From: an uncultured Pelagibacteraceae bacterium
Lineage (GTDB): Bacteria > Pseudomonadota > Alphaproteobacteria > Pelagibacterales > Pelagibacteraceae
Direction: 5' to 3'
DNA: 64,000 bases
Assembly (NCBI GenBank): GCA_902582235.1
Contig: CACHQX010000001.1
Location: forward strand, 144,768-208,767
The notes beneath the pieces are model-generated. The model saw nothing but the letters and a program-made list of their open reading frames with translations, searched no databases and was not told the DNA's origin. Below are positions 1 through 9,176 of the stretch, piece by piece (the first letter of the stretch is position 1; every line of letters begins with the position of its first letter). Both the position numbers and the translations under genes were made by a program.

Positions 1-1
1 A

Positions 2-2113
2 ATTCAAAGCTTTGATTGGGTTCATAGCGTCGTTACGATATTAGATGTGCCTTTACTTGAAAGTTCTGATGAGCCACTTATGGATCGTATTAAAAATTTT
101 AGAACTTTGAAGGATGAAAATATAGATAAAAATAGGGCATTTAGTGAAATTTTAAATAGTCCAGTTTTTAAAAACTTAGTGATAAGTGAAGATGCAACAA
201 CGACAGGTATTATAGTTAATCTTAAAAGAAAGAAAGCTTTAGAGTCTTCTGCTTTTGATAATGAAAAAGAATTTGAGGAATATAAGGATAAGCTTAAATC
301 AGAAAACCACGAAAATATTAAAGAAATAAGAGAGGTAATAAACTCATTCAAAGATATTGGGAAAATTCATCTAGGAGGAATACCTATGATTGCTGATGAC
401 ATGATGACATTTATTAAGAAAGATATAATCGTGTTTGGTATAGGTGTTTTTGTTTTTATTATAATTACCCTGTGGTTTGTTTTTAGAAAAATTCTTTGGA
501 TTGCAATTCCTATCTCAAGTTGTTTTTTTGCTGTGATTATAATGATTGGATTTTTAGGTCTTATGAATTGGAAGGTTACAGTCATATCATCAAATTTTAT
601 TGCTATGATGTTAATACTCACAATGGCAATGAACATTCACATAAGCACAAGATATATCCAGCTAGCTAAAGCTCATTCAGACCTGGATAATTATGAAGTT
701 TTAAAAATTGCTACTTCTAAGATGGTTTGGCCTATACTTTACACTGTGTTAACAACAATTTGTGCTTTCCTATCTTTGATTTTTAGTGGCATTAAACCAA
801 TTATTGATTTTGGGTGGATGATGACTTTTGGATTGATGACCTCATTTTTAATTACTTTCACTTTACTTCCTGCTTTGCTAGGAATTTTTTATTCAAAAGA
901 AATTAACATTCATGAAAAATCTTTATCTTTTTTAACTAATCCACTTTCTAAACTTTCAATAGAAAAAACAAATCTAGTATTTGTTATTTCAATTTTTTTA
1001 ATTGTTTTTAGTATTTTTGGAATATCAAAATTAAAAGTTGAAAACAGTTTTATCAATTATTTCAGTAAAGATACTGAAATTTATCAGGGTATGAAATTAA
1101 TCGATGAAAAACTTGGTGGAACTACACCTTTGGAAATTATTTTAAAATTTTCCGGCAAAAAAAATCTTGAAACTGATGGTGATGATGATGAGTTTAAGGA
1201 CTGGGATGATGAAGGTGGTGATGAAAGCAAGTATTGGTTTACAAAAGATAAAATTGATAAGATTAATAAAGTACATAACTATTTAGAAAATACGGAACAT
1301 GTTGGAAAAGTGCTGTCTTTTTCATCGATCATTCAAGTAGCTACAAAATTAAATGATAACAAAGAATTAGGGACTTTAGAGATGGGGGTCTTATACAGTA
1401 AAATTCCTAAAACAGTTAAAAATGAAATTGTGGACCCTTACATTTCAATTATTGATGATGAAGCAAGAATAAGTTTGAGAATAAAGGATTCATCTAAGGA
1501 TTTAAGAAGGGATGAATTAATTAAAAAGATTAATTTTGACATGCAAAATGAAATTGGTTTAAGTAAAGATGAGTTTAAATTAGGTGGTGTTCTAATTTTA
1601 TTTAACAATCTTTTACAAAGTTTATTTAAATCTCAAATATTAACTTTAGGCCTTGTAATGTGCGGAATAATGGCAATGTTTTTAGTATTATTTAGAAATT
1701 TGAAGATTTCTTTAATTGGTGTAATTCCAAATTTTATTGCTGCATTCTCAATTTTGGGATTAATAGGAGTATTGGACATTCCACTTGATATGATGACAAT
1801 AACTATTGCAGCGATTACAATCGGTATTGCTGTTGATAACAGTATTCACTATATCTATCGTTTCAAAGAGGAATATGAAAAGAATAAAAGCTACGAAGAT
1901 TCGATACAATTGTGCCATTCTACTGTAGGTGTAGCAATATTAAACACGTCAATTACTATAATTTTTGGTTTCTCAATACTTGTTCTTTCAAATTTCATAC
2001 CTACAATTTATTTTGGAGTTTTTACTGGAATTGCAATGTTTTTAGCAATGATACTAGTGCTCACTTTATTACCTAGTCTAATTTTGTACATTCGGCCATT
2101 TGAAAAAAATTAA
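2..2113 (+). CDS. RND/MMPL superfamily exporter (5' end outside window)
   Basis: The reading frame is open to the left edge, so the start lies outside the window; an internal GTG at 47 is not a credible start. The visible ~700 residues show the RND/MMPL pattern twice: a block of membrane helices (roughly nucleotides 430-900), a large extracytoplasmic domain, and a second helix block (about 1620-2100) with a GIAVDNSIH motif typical of HpnN/MMPL-like transporters. An acidic Asp/Glu/Gly-rich stretch lies at about 1165-1230. The family exports lipids or hydrophobic compounds across the inner membrane by proton motive force; the substrate cannot be told here. The stop codon is directly followed by the cvpA start, suggesting one transcript. 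Confidence 0.85.
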   Translation: MQSFDWVHSVVTILDVPLLESSDEPLMDRIKNFRTLKDENIDKNRAFSEILNSPVFKNLVISEDATTTGIIVNLKRKKALESSAFDNEKEFEEYKDKLKSENHENIKEIREVINSFKDIGKIHLGGIPMIADDMMTFIKKDIIVFGIGVFVFIIITLWFVFRKILWIAIPISSCFFAVIIMIGFLGLMNWKVTVISSNFIAMMLILTMAMNIHISTRYIQLAKAHSDLDNYEVLKIATSKMVWPILYTVLTTICAFLSLIFSGIKPIIDFGWMMTFGLMTSFLITFTLLPALLGIFYSKEINIHEKSLSFLTNPLSKLSIEKTNLVFVISIFLIVFSIFGISKLKVENSFINYFSKDTEIYQGMKLIDEKLGGTTPLEIILKFSGKKNLETDGDDDEFKDWDDEGGDESKYWFTKDKIDKINKVHNYLENTEHVGKVLSFSSIIQVATKLNDNKELGTLEMGVLYSKIPKTVKNEIVDPYISIIDDEARISLRIKDSSKDLRRDELIKKINFDMQNEIGLSKDEFKLGGVLILFNNLLQSLFKSQILTLGLVMCGIMAMFLVLFRNLKISLIGVIPNFIAAFSILGLIGVLDIPLDMMTITIAAITIGIAVDNSIHYIYRFKEEYEKNKSYEDSIQLCHSTVGVAILNTSITIIFGFSILVLSNFIPTIYFGVFTGIAMFLAMILVLTLLPSLILYIRPFEKN

Positions 2114-2659
2114 ATGTTTGATCAATTTTTTAATTTTTTTGATAAATTTCAATTTTTCGACCTTATTTATCTGACCCTAACAATATTGTCTTTAATCAAA
2201 TGTTCCACTAAAGGTTTTGTTTTAAGTATTTTGTCAGCTAGTAAGTGGTTGTTTTCATACGTTGTTGCTCTTTACTTGTTTCCAAAAGCCAAACCTTTTG
2301 TGGAGGGGATTTTGGATAACGAATATGTGTTAGATATTGTACTTGGTTTAAGTATTTTTATAATTGTTTTATTTGTTGTGTTAATGATTAATAAAGGAAT
2401 CAGTAAAGCAGTTAGCTATTCAGGAATTGGCACTTTAGATAAAATATTCGGATTCTTTTTTGGATTTTTAAGAGCGTATGTTATTTCAGTATGTATTTTT
2501 GCAACAATAGACATCGTATATAATCATAATAAGTGGCCAATAAACCTTGACCAATCAATAAGCTTTCCTTATGTTCTCAAGGGAAGCAATTATTTAATTA
2601 AAGAATTCCCGAATGAAAAAAATTACCAAGATACTAAAGAGAAAGTTCAAGAACTTTAA
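2114..2659 (+). CDS. cvpA: CvpA family inner-membrane protein
   Basis: A 181-residue protein with about four hydrophobic segments and the CvpA-family features of an N-terminal LIYLTLTILS segment, a conserved 'KG' after the first helix, and a GTLDKIFGFFFG motif before the last helix. CvpA is named for colicin V production, but its general role is an inner-membrane function of uncertain biochemistry. It starts immediately after the RND gene stop, and its 3' end overlaps the purF start by 47 bases. The cvpA-purF linkage is also found in enterobacteria, which supports both names. The C-terminal tail is charged. Confidence 0.85.
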   Translation: MFDQFFNFFDKFQFFDLIYLTLTILSLIKCSTKGFVLSILSASKWLFSYVVALYLFPKAKPFVEGILDNEYVLDIVLGLSIFIIVLFVVLMINKGISKAVSYSGIGTLDKIFGFFFGFLRAYVISVCIFATIDIVYNHNKWPINLDQSISFPYVLKGSNYLIKEFPNEKNYQDTKEKVQEL

Positions 2660-4094
2660 TCCAAAACTTAAAGAGGAATGTGGTGTTTTTGGTATAAGTG
2701 ACAACCAAGATGCATCAACCCTTTCTACACTTGGTTTACATGCTTTACAACATAGAGGACAAGAAGGTTGTGGAGTAGTAACCTTTGATGGAAAAAAATA
2801 TCATTCAGAAAAAAGATTTGGATTAGTTGGTGATAATTTTAATAAAGAAGAAGTTTTAAAATCCCTACCAGGTAATTTTGCTATTGCCCATAATAGATAC
2901 AGCACTACAGGAGGTACAACATTAAGAAATATTCAACCTTTTTACGCAGACACTAATACTGGAGGAATAGGGGTAGCTCATAATGGTAATCTTACAAATG
3001 CAATAACACTCAGAAAAAAATTAGTGGAAGATGGAGCAATTTTTTATACCACATCTGATACTGAAACAATTGTTCAATTAATTGCAAGATCAAAAAGAGG
3101 AAAAATTATAGATAAAATTATTGATGCTTTGTTTCAAATACAAGGAGGTTATGCTCTTGTAATGTTAGCAAGAGATTTACTTATCGGGGTAAGAGACCCT
3201 TTTGGAATAAGACCTTTGGTTATAGGAAAACTTAAAGATTCTTATGTTTTTGCCTCCGAAACTTGTGCATTAGATATTATAGGAGCTAAATATATCAGAG
3301 ACGTAGAAAATGGTGAAATTGTTTATGTTGAAAATAAAAAACTTATTAGTTTAAAACCATTTCCATTAAAAAAAATAAGACCGTGTGTTTTTGAATATAT
3401 TTATTTTTCAAGACCAGATAGTATTTTAAGTGGAAAATGTGCATATGAGTATAGAAAAAATTTTGGTGTAGAGCTTGCAAAAGAAACGAGTGTTGATGCT
3501 GATTTAGTAGTTCCTGTTCCAGACTCAGGGAATGCTGCAGCCATTGGTTACAGCCAGCACGAAAAAATTAATTTTGACCTCGGTTTAATAAGAAATCATT
3601 ATGTTGGAAGAACTTTTATTGAACCAGCACAAAAAATAAGAAGTCTTGGCGTTAGATTAAAGTTAAATGCAAATAAATCTACAATCAAAAATAAAAAGAT
3701 TATTTTAGTTGATGACTCTTTAGTAAGGGGTACGACCTCACATAAAATAGTAAAAATGTTATATGACTTCGGGGCAAAAGAAGTTCATGTAAGAATTGCT
3801 TCCCCTGAAATAAGATTTCCAGACTTTTATGGTGTTGATACACCCACAAAAAAGGAGCTTTTAGCAGCTAACAAAACTAATGAAGAGATTTGCAAATATA
3901 TAGATGCCAAATCTCTTAAATTCTTAAGTGTTGATGGTTTGTATAGAGCAATGGGTTATGAAAAAAGAAATTCAACGTACCCACAATTAACTGATCATTA
4001 TTTTACAGGTGATTATCCTGTAAAATTAATTGATGATCTAGGTGATAATAAAGTGACACAGTTGTCTTTATTGAGTACAAAGTCTAATAATTAA
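2613..4094 (+). CDS. purF: Amidophosphoribosyltransferase
   Basis: Commits PRPP to purine synthesis: glutamine plus PRPP gives 5-phosphoribosylamine. The N-terminal Ntn glutaminase domain begins at the ECGVFGI motif, with the nucleophile Cys23 exposed after removal of a short propeptide, followed by LQHRGQE and AHNRYSTTG motifs. The C-terminal phosphoribosyltransferase domain carries the PRPP loop ILVDDSLVRGTTS near residues 363-376. Length (493 aa) is normal. The Cys of the CVFEYIYFSRPDS segment is present, but the other Fe-S cysteines of the Bacillus-type enzyme are absent (Asp in the RFPDFYG segment; none in the C-terminal tail), so a 4Fe-4S cluster is unlikely. The start overlaps cvpA. 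Confidence 0.97.
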   Translation: MKKITKILKRKFKNFNPKLKEECGVFGISDNQDASTLSTLGLHALQHRGQEGCGVVTFDGKKYHSEKRFGLVGDNFNKEEVLKSLPGNFAIAHNRYSTTGGTTLRNIQPFYADTNTGGIGVAHNGNLTNAITLRKKLVEDGAIFYTTSDTETIVQLIARSKRGKIIDKIIDALFQIQGGYALVMLARDLLIGVRDPFGIRPLVIGKLKDSYVFASETCALDIIGAKYIRDVENGEIVYVENKKLISLKPFPLKKIRPCVFEYIYFSRPDSILSGKCAYEYRKNFGVELAKETSVDADLVVPVPDSGNAAAIGYSQHEKINFDLGLIRNHYVGRTFIEPAQKIRSLGVRLKLNANKSTIKNKKIILVDDSLVRGTTSHKIVKMLYDFGAKEVHVRIASPEIRFPDFYGVDTPTKKELLAANKTNEEICKYIDAKSLKFLSVDGLYRAMGYEKRNSTYPQLTDHYFTGDYPVKLIDDLGDNKVTQLSLLSTKSNN

Positions 4095-4096
4095 CT

Positions 4097-4654
4097 ATGA
4101 AAAAAGTAAATTTTACAGAAATGAAAAATGGTTCTAAGGAGGATTACCTTTTTCTAGATAAATTAGAAAAAGAATATGTTGGTGAGACAGCTGACAGAAT
4201 ACTAAGTTTTTTATCTAGAATGACCACAACTTTAGAAGGTTACAAGATCACAAGATTAGAGCATTCTTTGCAAAGTGCTACAAGGGCTTTTAGGAATAAT
4301 GAAAGTGAAGAGATGGTTGTTGCGTGTTTACTGCATGATATTGGAGATGAATTAGCTCCTTTGAACCACTCAGAGTATGCAGCATCAGTATTAAAGCCTT
4401 ACGTATCAGAAAAAACTCATTGGATAATTGAAAAACATGGTGAATTCCAAATGTATTATTATGCGCATCATCTTGGAGCTGACAGATTTAAAAGAGAGAA
4501 ATATAAGGATCACAAGTATTATCAAGATACAATTAATTTTTGTGAAAAATATGATCAATGTTCGTTTGATCCAGAATATAAAAGCATGAGTTTAGAAGAA
4601 TTTACACCAATGGTAAAAAGAATATTTGCTAGAAAACCATATTCTTCACTTTAA
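4097..4654 (+). CDS. HD-domain protein, candidate PhnZ/TmpB-like di-iron oxygenase
   Basis: A 185-residue HD-superfamily protein. Candidate metal ligands are His56 (in TRLEHSLQSA), His80-Asp81 (LLHDIGD), His91, His114 and Asp153 (EKYDQC). The His56-His80 and His91-His114 spacings resemble those of PhnZ, the mixed-valent Fe2/Fe3 oxygenase that cleaves hydroxy-aminoethylphosphonate, and the LEHSLQ motif is shared. Automatic annotation would probably call it a phosphohydrolase; the six-ligand pattern makes an oxygenase of the MIOX/PhnZ/TmpB type a serious alternative. It sits 2 bases after purF and just before gshA and gshB. Substrate unknown; family assignment is from motif memory, not an alignment. 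Confidence 0.7.
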   Translation: MKKVNFTEMKNGSKEDYLFLDKLEKEYVGETADRILSFLSRMTTTLEGYKITRLEHSLQSATRAFRNNESEEMVVACLLHDIGDELAPLNHSEYAASVLKPYVSEKTHWIIEKHGEFQMYYYAHHLGADRFKREKYKDHKYYQDTINFCEKYDQCSFDPEYKSMSLEEFTPMVKRIFARKPYSSL

Positions 4655-4676
4655 AAAAACTTTGTTTTCAAAAAAA

Positions 4677-5972
4677 ATGATTGTAAAAAAAGAAGGAATT
4701 ATTGAATATTTTAAGTCTGGAATAAAAAATACTAGCAATTTTAAGATTGGTGTGGAGCATGAAAAGTTTTTATTCAATAAAAATAACAACAAAAGAATTG
4801 ACTATTTAAAGATCAAAGAAATGTTTTCAGCTCTAATAGAATTTGGGTGGAATCCTGTTTTTGAGAAAGAAAATATTGTCGCTTTAAATAAAGGTGGAAG
4901 AAATATTACTTTAGAGCCAGGTAATCAAATTGAGTTATCTGGTGATAAGTTAAATAATATGCATGAAGCATGCGCAGAGTCACAAAATTATTTATTTGAA
5001 CTCAAACAAGTAACAAAAAAATTAAATATGAATATAGTTAGCGCAGGATTTGATCCTATATCAAAATTAAATGAAATTCCTAATAACCCAAAACAAAGAT
5101 ATAAAATAATGACACAAGATATGCCTTTAGGTGGTGAGTTAAGTTTAGATATGATGTATCGAACATGTGGAACTCAACTTAATATAGATTTTAATTCTGA
5201 GAAAGATTTTGTTAAAAAGTTTAAGATAGTTAATTCTGTAGTTCCTATTGCAATCTCCCTTTTTGCTAATTCCTCTATTCTTGAAAAAAAAAATAGCAAC
5301 TATTTATCTTATAGATCTAAAGTTTGGCAAAGTACCTCAAGAGCTGGATTACCCAAATTATTTTTAGAAAGTTTAAATTTTGAAAAGTATGCAGATTTTG
5401 TAATAAATTTTCCAATATTATTTTTAAAACATAATGATCAATATATTTCTGGTAGAAAATATATTTTTAAAGATTTTATGGAGGGAAAAATCGATGAAAT
5501 TGATAATAGACTTCCAACGCAAGAAGATTTAGCAACTCATTTGAGTACAATTTTTACTGAAAATAGACTTAAAAAATATATTGAGATAAGATCAATGGAC
5601 TCATGTGGCTGGGAATGTTTGTGTGCAGGACCCGCTTTTAACATAGGTATGCTTTATGGAAATTTAGATGAAGTTCACGAATTAGTTTCCAAATGGGATA
5701 AAGACAAAATAATTAATGCTTATTTGGAAGCTCCAAAAAAAGGGTTCAACACTCAATTAATGGGTAAAGATCTATATTATTGGTCTTGCATCCTACTTAA
5801 TTTGTCTAGAAAAGGTTTGGAAAATAGAGATATTTTAAATAAAAAAGGAAATAACGAAACAATCTTCTTAAACCACTTACAAAAAGTAATTGATAATAAG
5901 ATAACAAATGCAGATCATATGATTAGCAAATTTTCAAAAAATGAAAATTTAGATGAATTATATGACAAATAA
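4677..5972 (+). CDS. gshA: Glutamate-cysteine ligase, proteobacterial/plant type
   Basis: First step of glutathione synthesis: ATP-dependent ligation of glutamate and cysteine. The IGVEHEKFLF motif near the N-terminus, LEPGNQIELSG, and the IEIRSMDSCGWECLCAGPAF segment are characteristic of the plant/alphaproteobacterial GCL class. I chose the ATG at 4677 (431 aa) because it lies 22 bases after the previous stop and leaves the usual ~25 residues before the EHEK motif; an in-frame ATG at 4626 would add 17 residues and overlap the upstream gene by 29 bases. The 3' end overlaps gshB by 20 bases, indicating translational coupling. Confidence 0.92.
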   Translation: MIVKKEGIIEYFKSGIKNTSNFKIGVEHEKFLFNKNNNKRIDYLKIKEMFSALIEFGWNPVFEKENIVALNKGGRNITLEPGNQIELSGDKLNNMHEACAESQNYLFELKQVTKKLNMNIVSAGFDPISKLNEIPNNPKQRYKIMTQDMPLGGELSLDMMYRTCGTQLNIDFNSEKDFVKKFKIVNSVVPIAISLFANSSILEKKNSNYLSYRSKVWQSTSRAGLPKLFLESLNFEKYADFVINFPILFLKHNDQYISGRKYIFKDFMEGKIDEIDNRLPTQEDLATHLSTIFTENRLKKYIEIRSMDSCGWECLCAGPAFNIGMLYGNLDEVHELVSKWDKDKIINAYLEAPKKGFNTQLMGKDLYYWSCILLNLSRKGLENRDILNKKGNNETIFLNHLQKVIDNKITNADHMISKFSKNENLDELYDK

Positions 5973-6888
5973 AATTGTTGCTATTCAAGGAGATAGTCCT
6001 TCCAAGTTAAATGCTGAAACAGATACTAGTATTTTTTTAGCTAATGAAATTCAAAGTAAAAGATATAAAATTTTCTATTACGAACCAAAAAATCTTTCAA
6101 TTATTAATTCAAAAGTGGTAGCTAAAGGATATTTCGTAACTATTAATTATAATAAAAAAAAATTCTTAAAAATTTTAAAAAAAAAGACTCTTGAACTTAT
6201 AAAATGTAAGTTTATTCTTATTCGTCAAAATCCACCGTTTAATCTTGAGTATATTTCAACAACTTATATTTTAGACTCGATAAAAACAAAGGTTAAAATA
6301 ATAAATGATCCAACATCAATTAGAAGTATTTCTGAAAAGTTATACTCGTCTAGGTATCAAAGATATATGCCCAACACTATATTTACTCAAAACATTCACG
6401 AAATTAAGGCTTTTTTTAAAAAAAACAAAAAGGTAATCTTAAAACCTATTCATGGTTACAGTGGAAATGATATTCATTTATTAAACAGATTTAAATCAGA
6501 TTTAGTTAAAAGATTTATTAAAAAAAATGGTCATATTATGTGTCAAAAATTTCTTTCAAAAATAAATAAAGGAGACAAAAGAGTTTTTATTATAAACGGA
6601 AAATTGTGTGGTGTTATTTCAAGAATTCCAAAAAAAGGATCATTTTTAAGCAATATGAGCAAGGGTGCGAAAGTAATCAGTACAAAATTAACTAAAGTAG
6701 AAAAGCAAATTTCAAATTTAATTGCTAAAGATTTAAAAAAAGAAAAAATTTTTTTTGCTGGAATTGACTTTATTGATCAAAAGCTTAACGGTGATATAAA
6801 CGTTACATCCCCCACAGGAATAAAAACTTACTATGATCTATCAGGTAAAAATCTAGCAAAAACTTTTTGGAAAGAACTTAAAGCATGA
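5953..6888 (+). CDS. gshB: Glutathione synthetase (ATP-grasp)
   Basis: Second step of glutathione synthesis: adds glycine to gamma-glutamylcysteine. The protein has the N-terminal substrate domain (AIQGDSPSKLNAETDTS), an ATP-grasp core with ILKPIHGYSGNDI, GDKRVFIINGK and ISRIPKKGSFLSNMSKG, and the GshB-type C-terminal NVTSPTGI motif. At 311 residues it is normal in length. It is lysine-rich, in line with the base composition. The start at 5953 overlaps gshA; a second ATG at 5962 is equally possible. The following DMT transporter starts 4 bases inside its 3' end. Confidence 0.92.
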   Translation: MNYMTNKIVAIQGDSPSKLNAETDTSIFLANEIQSKRYKIFYYEPKNLSIINSKVVAKGYFVTINYNKKKFLKILKKKTLELIKCKFILIRQNPPFNLEYISTTYILDSIKTKVKIINDPTSIRSISEKLYSSRYQRYMPNTIFTQNIHEIKAFFKKNKKVILKPIHGYSGNDIHLLNRFKSDLVKRFIKKNGHIMCQKFLSKINKGDKRVFIINGKLCGVISRIPKKGSFLSNMSKGAKVISTKLTKVEKQISNLIAKDLKKEKIFFAGIDFIDQKLNGDINVTSPTGIKTYYDLSGKNLAKTFWKELKA

Positions 6889-7745
6889 ATAGTTTAACTG
6901 ATCAAAAAAAAGGGTCTTTGATGGCTTTTGTGGCGGTGATGTTTATAACCCCAGACTCTTTATTTATTAGACTATCTAATGTTGAGACTTGGAGTTTGGT
7001 TTTTTATAGAGGCATCATACCGTTTGTTTTAGTTTTTATTGGAATGCTTTTAATTTACAGACTAAAATTTTTTAATTTATTAAGATCAAATGGCTATTAT
7101 GGTTTCGCCTACGTTTTAACCTTTTCAGTTACAAACATTGCTTTTGTTGTATCAATTCAAAATACAAATGTTGCTAATACTTTGATAATGATTGCTACCG
7201 CACCTATGTTATCTGCCATTCTTGGGTCATTTTTCCTTAAAGAAAATCCTGATAAAAAAACCTGGGTAGCAATTTTTATAACTTTTTTTGCAGCACTGTA
7301 TATTTTTTACGACTCAATTAAGTTAGGAAATTTTTTTGGTGATATTTTAGGATTTGTTGCTGCCATGGGTCTAGCAGTGGGTGCTGTTATAATTAGATCA
7401 GCAAAAAAATTAAACCTGGTTCCCTCTGCAGTGGCTGGAAAGTTAATCATAGCTCTTTTTGCAATGCTTTTTGTAAAAGATTATTCTCTGAATAATAACG
7501 ATATTTATATTGTTCCTTTAATGAGTGTAATGTGTGTGGCTATACCCTTCGTTCTTGTTACTATAGCACCTAGGTTTATAACAGCAGCAGAGGTAAACTT
7601 ATTTTTCTTGTTAGAAACTATAATAGGTCCGATTTGGGTCTGGCTCATTATTAAAGAACAGCCTACACCCGAAACAATCGTGGGGGGTGCTATAATTGTA
7701 TTAACGATAGCTACCCACTCTTTCTTAAAATTAAAAAAGTCATAA
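6885..7745 (+). CDS. EamA/DMT family transporter
   Basis: A 286-residue, ten-helix membrane protein of the drug/metabolite transporter superfamily with two EamA repeats. Visible markers are NTNVANTLIMIATAPMLSAILGSFFLKE at the end of repeat one and the AAEVNLFFLLETIIGPIWVWLIIKEQP segment in repeat two. Members usually export amino acids or small metabolites. It overlaps gshB by 4 bases (ATGA), so it is likely co-expressed with glutathione synthesis, but that does not identify the substrate. Confidence 0.88.
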   Translation: MNSLTDQKKGSLMAFVAVMFITPDSLFIRLSNVETWSLVFYRGIIPFVLVFIGMLLIYRLKFFNLLRSNGYYGFAYVLTFSVTNIAFVVSIQNTNVANTLIMIATAPMLSAILGSFFLKENPDKKTWVAIFITFFAALYIFYDSIKLGNFFGDILGFVAAMGLAVGAVIIRSAKKLNLVPSAVAGKLIIALFAMLFVKDYSLNNNDIYIVPLMSVMCVAIPFVLVTIAPRFITAAEVNLFFLLETIIGPIWVWLIIKEQPTPETIVGGAIIVLTIATHSFLKLKKS

Positions 7746-7803
7746 GTTCGTCATAATAATTTCTTGATTTAGTCTCAAATCAGAAATAATAAGCTGCCAG
7801 TTT

Positions 7804-9081
7804 ATGAATAAAGTATTTAAAAATTCTTGGGCATTATTTTTGGGTATGGGTGCTATCATGCTAGCCTACGGTTATCAAAATGCTTTATTAGGAGTTAGAG
7901 CAGTTATTGAAGAGTTTAGCCTTGCCTCAACTGGATTTATGATGTCTGGCTACTTTGTTGGTTACTTTATAGGTGCCAGAACTGTACCCTCAGTCATATC
8001 AGGTGTTGGTCATATAAGAGTATTTGCTGCTTTTGCATCTGTGGCTTCACTTGCAATACTAATTCATTCAGTTTTTGTAAATCCCTTAACTTGGTTCATA
8101 TTAAGAGTAATTACAGGATACTCAATGGTTTCAATATATACTATTGCTGAGAGTTGGTTGAACGATAGATCAAGTAATAAAAATAGAGGTAAAGTTTTAT
8201 CTATTTATATGATTATTTTATATGGATCTATGGGGTCAGGAATGTTTTTACTAAATTTTAGTAGTCCTGAGAATTTTCAGCCTTTTATTTTAATATCTGT
8301 TTTAATGTCATTAGCACTTCTGCCAATTTTGTTAACTAAAAGAAAGCCACCAACTTTTAAGAAAATTAAAAGTATGAGTTTAAAAGAATTATACTCATCA
8401 TCACCTCTTGGGATGGTAAGTTCTGTTCTTTATGGAACAATTCAATCAGCATTGTTTACTTTATTGGCAGTTTATGCAGCTGCAATGAATTTTAGTATAT
8501 TTGATATATCTTTAGTTACTTTTATGTTAGCAATTTCAGGTGCAGTTTCGCAATATCCTGTTGGATATATTTCTGATAAATTTGATAGAAGAAAGGTAAT
8601 AATTTATTCTACTTTTGGTGCTGCAATTTTTGCTTGTTTTGCAATCTTTTCAGTTGGCACGATGTATTTACCAGAAGGGCTAGGATCTTCAAAATTATGG
8701 TTTTATATTTTTTTAATAGCCTTTTCTGTATGTAGCTTACCAATGTTTTCTTTAATACTTGCACACACCAATGACTTTATAACTAGAGACAAGTTTGTTG
8801 CTGCAGGGGCAGGTTTGCAATTTGCCTTTGGTTTAGGAGCGATCAGTGGACCGTTTTTATGCTCTTTGCTTATGGATTTTGTCGGTAATAATGGATTTTT
8901 TGTATTTCTTATTATATTCCACTGTTTAATTGGTGTTTTTGCGGTTTATAGAATGAAAATAAGACCATCAGAGGAAAATCCTGACTCACAGTTTGTTGCT
9001 GTTCCTACAACGATTACTCCTGTTGGAATGGAGTTAAACCCCACAACGGAGCCCATTGAGGAGCCAGAAAAAATCAAATAA
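7804..9081 (+). CDS. MFS transporter, YcaD-like
   Basis: A 425-residue major facilitator protein with twelve predicted helices. The N-terminal half (ALFLGMGAIMLAYGYQNALLGVRA) and the segment GYSMVSIYTIAESWLNDR resemble the YcaD-like branch of the MFS; the motif DKFDRRKVI between helices 8 and 9 is the MFS loop signature. The C-terminal tail is hydrophilic and rich in Pro, Glu and Thr. Substrate unknown. The 58-base gap to the upstream DMT gene holds an imperfect AT-rich hairpin without a terminal T-run, so the transcription unit boundary is unclear. Confidence 0.88.
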   Translation: MNKVFKNSWALFLGMGAIMLAYGYQNALLGVRAVIEEFSLASTGFMMSGYFVGYFIGARTVPSVISGVGHIRVFAAFASVASLAILIHSVFVNPLTWFILRVITGYSMVSIYTIAESWLNDRSSNKNRGKVLSIYMIILYGSMGSGMFLLNFSSPENFQPFILISVLMSLALLPILLTKRKPPTFKKIKSMSLKELYSSSPLGMVSSVLYGTIQSALFTLLAVYAAAMNFSIFDISLVTFMLAISGAVSQYPVGYISDKFDRRKVIIYSTFGAAIFACFAIFSVGTMYLPEGLGSSKLWFYIFLIAFSVCSLPMFSLILAHTNDFITRDKFVAAGAGLQFAFGLGAISGPFLCSLLMDFVGNNGFFVFLIIFHCLIGVFAVYRMKIRPSEENPDSQFVAVPTTITPVGMELNPTTEPIEEPEKIK

Positions 9082-9176
9082 TTAATTCTATTTAAAGTTG
9101 TAACTCAAATTAAACAATAAAGAAAATTTAATCTTGTTGAATTTAATTTTATTTGCTTAAATGCGCACAAAAAAAA

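Noticed and set aside
7759..7787. AT-rich imperfect hairpin between the DMT and MFS genes
   Set aside because: It has a bulge and lacks a T-run, so a terminator cannot be supported; such stems arise easily at this base composition.
9153..9176. Eight-residue N-terminal extension of the coiled-coil protein (TTG start)
   Set aside because: A downstream ATG gives a normal basic N-terminus; the TTG has no ribosome binding site.
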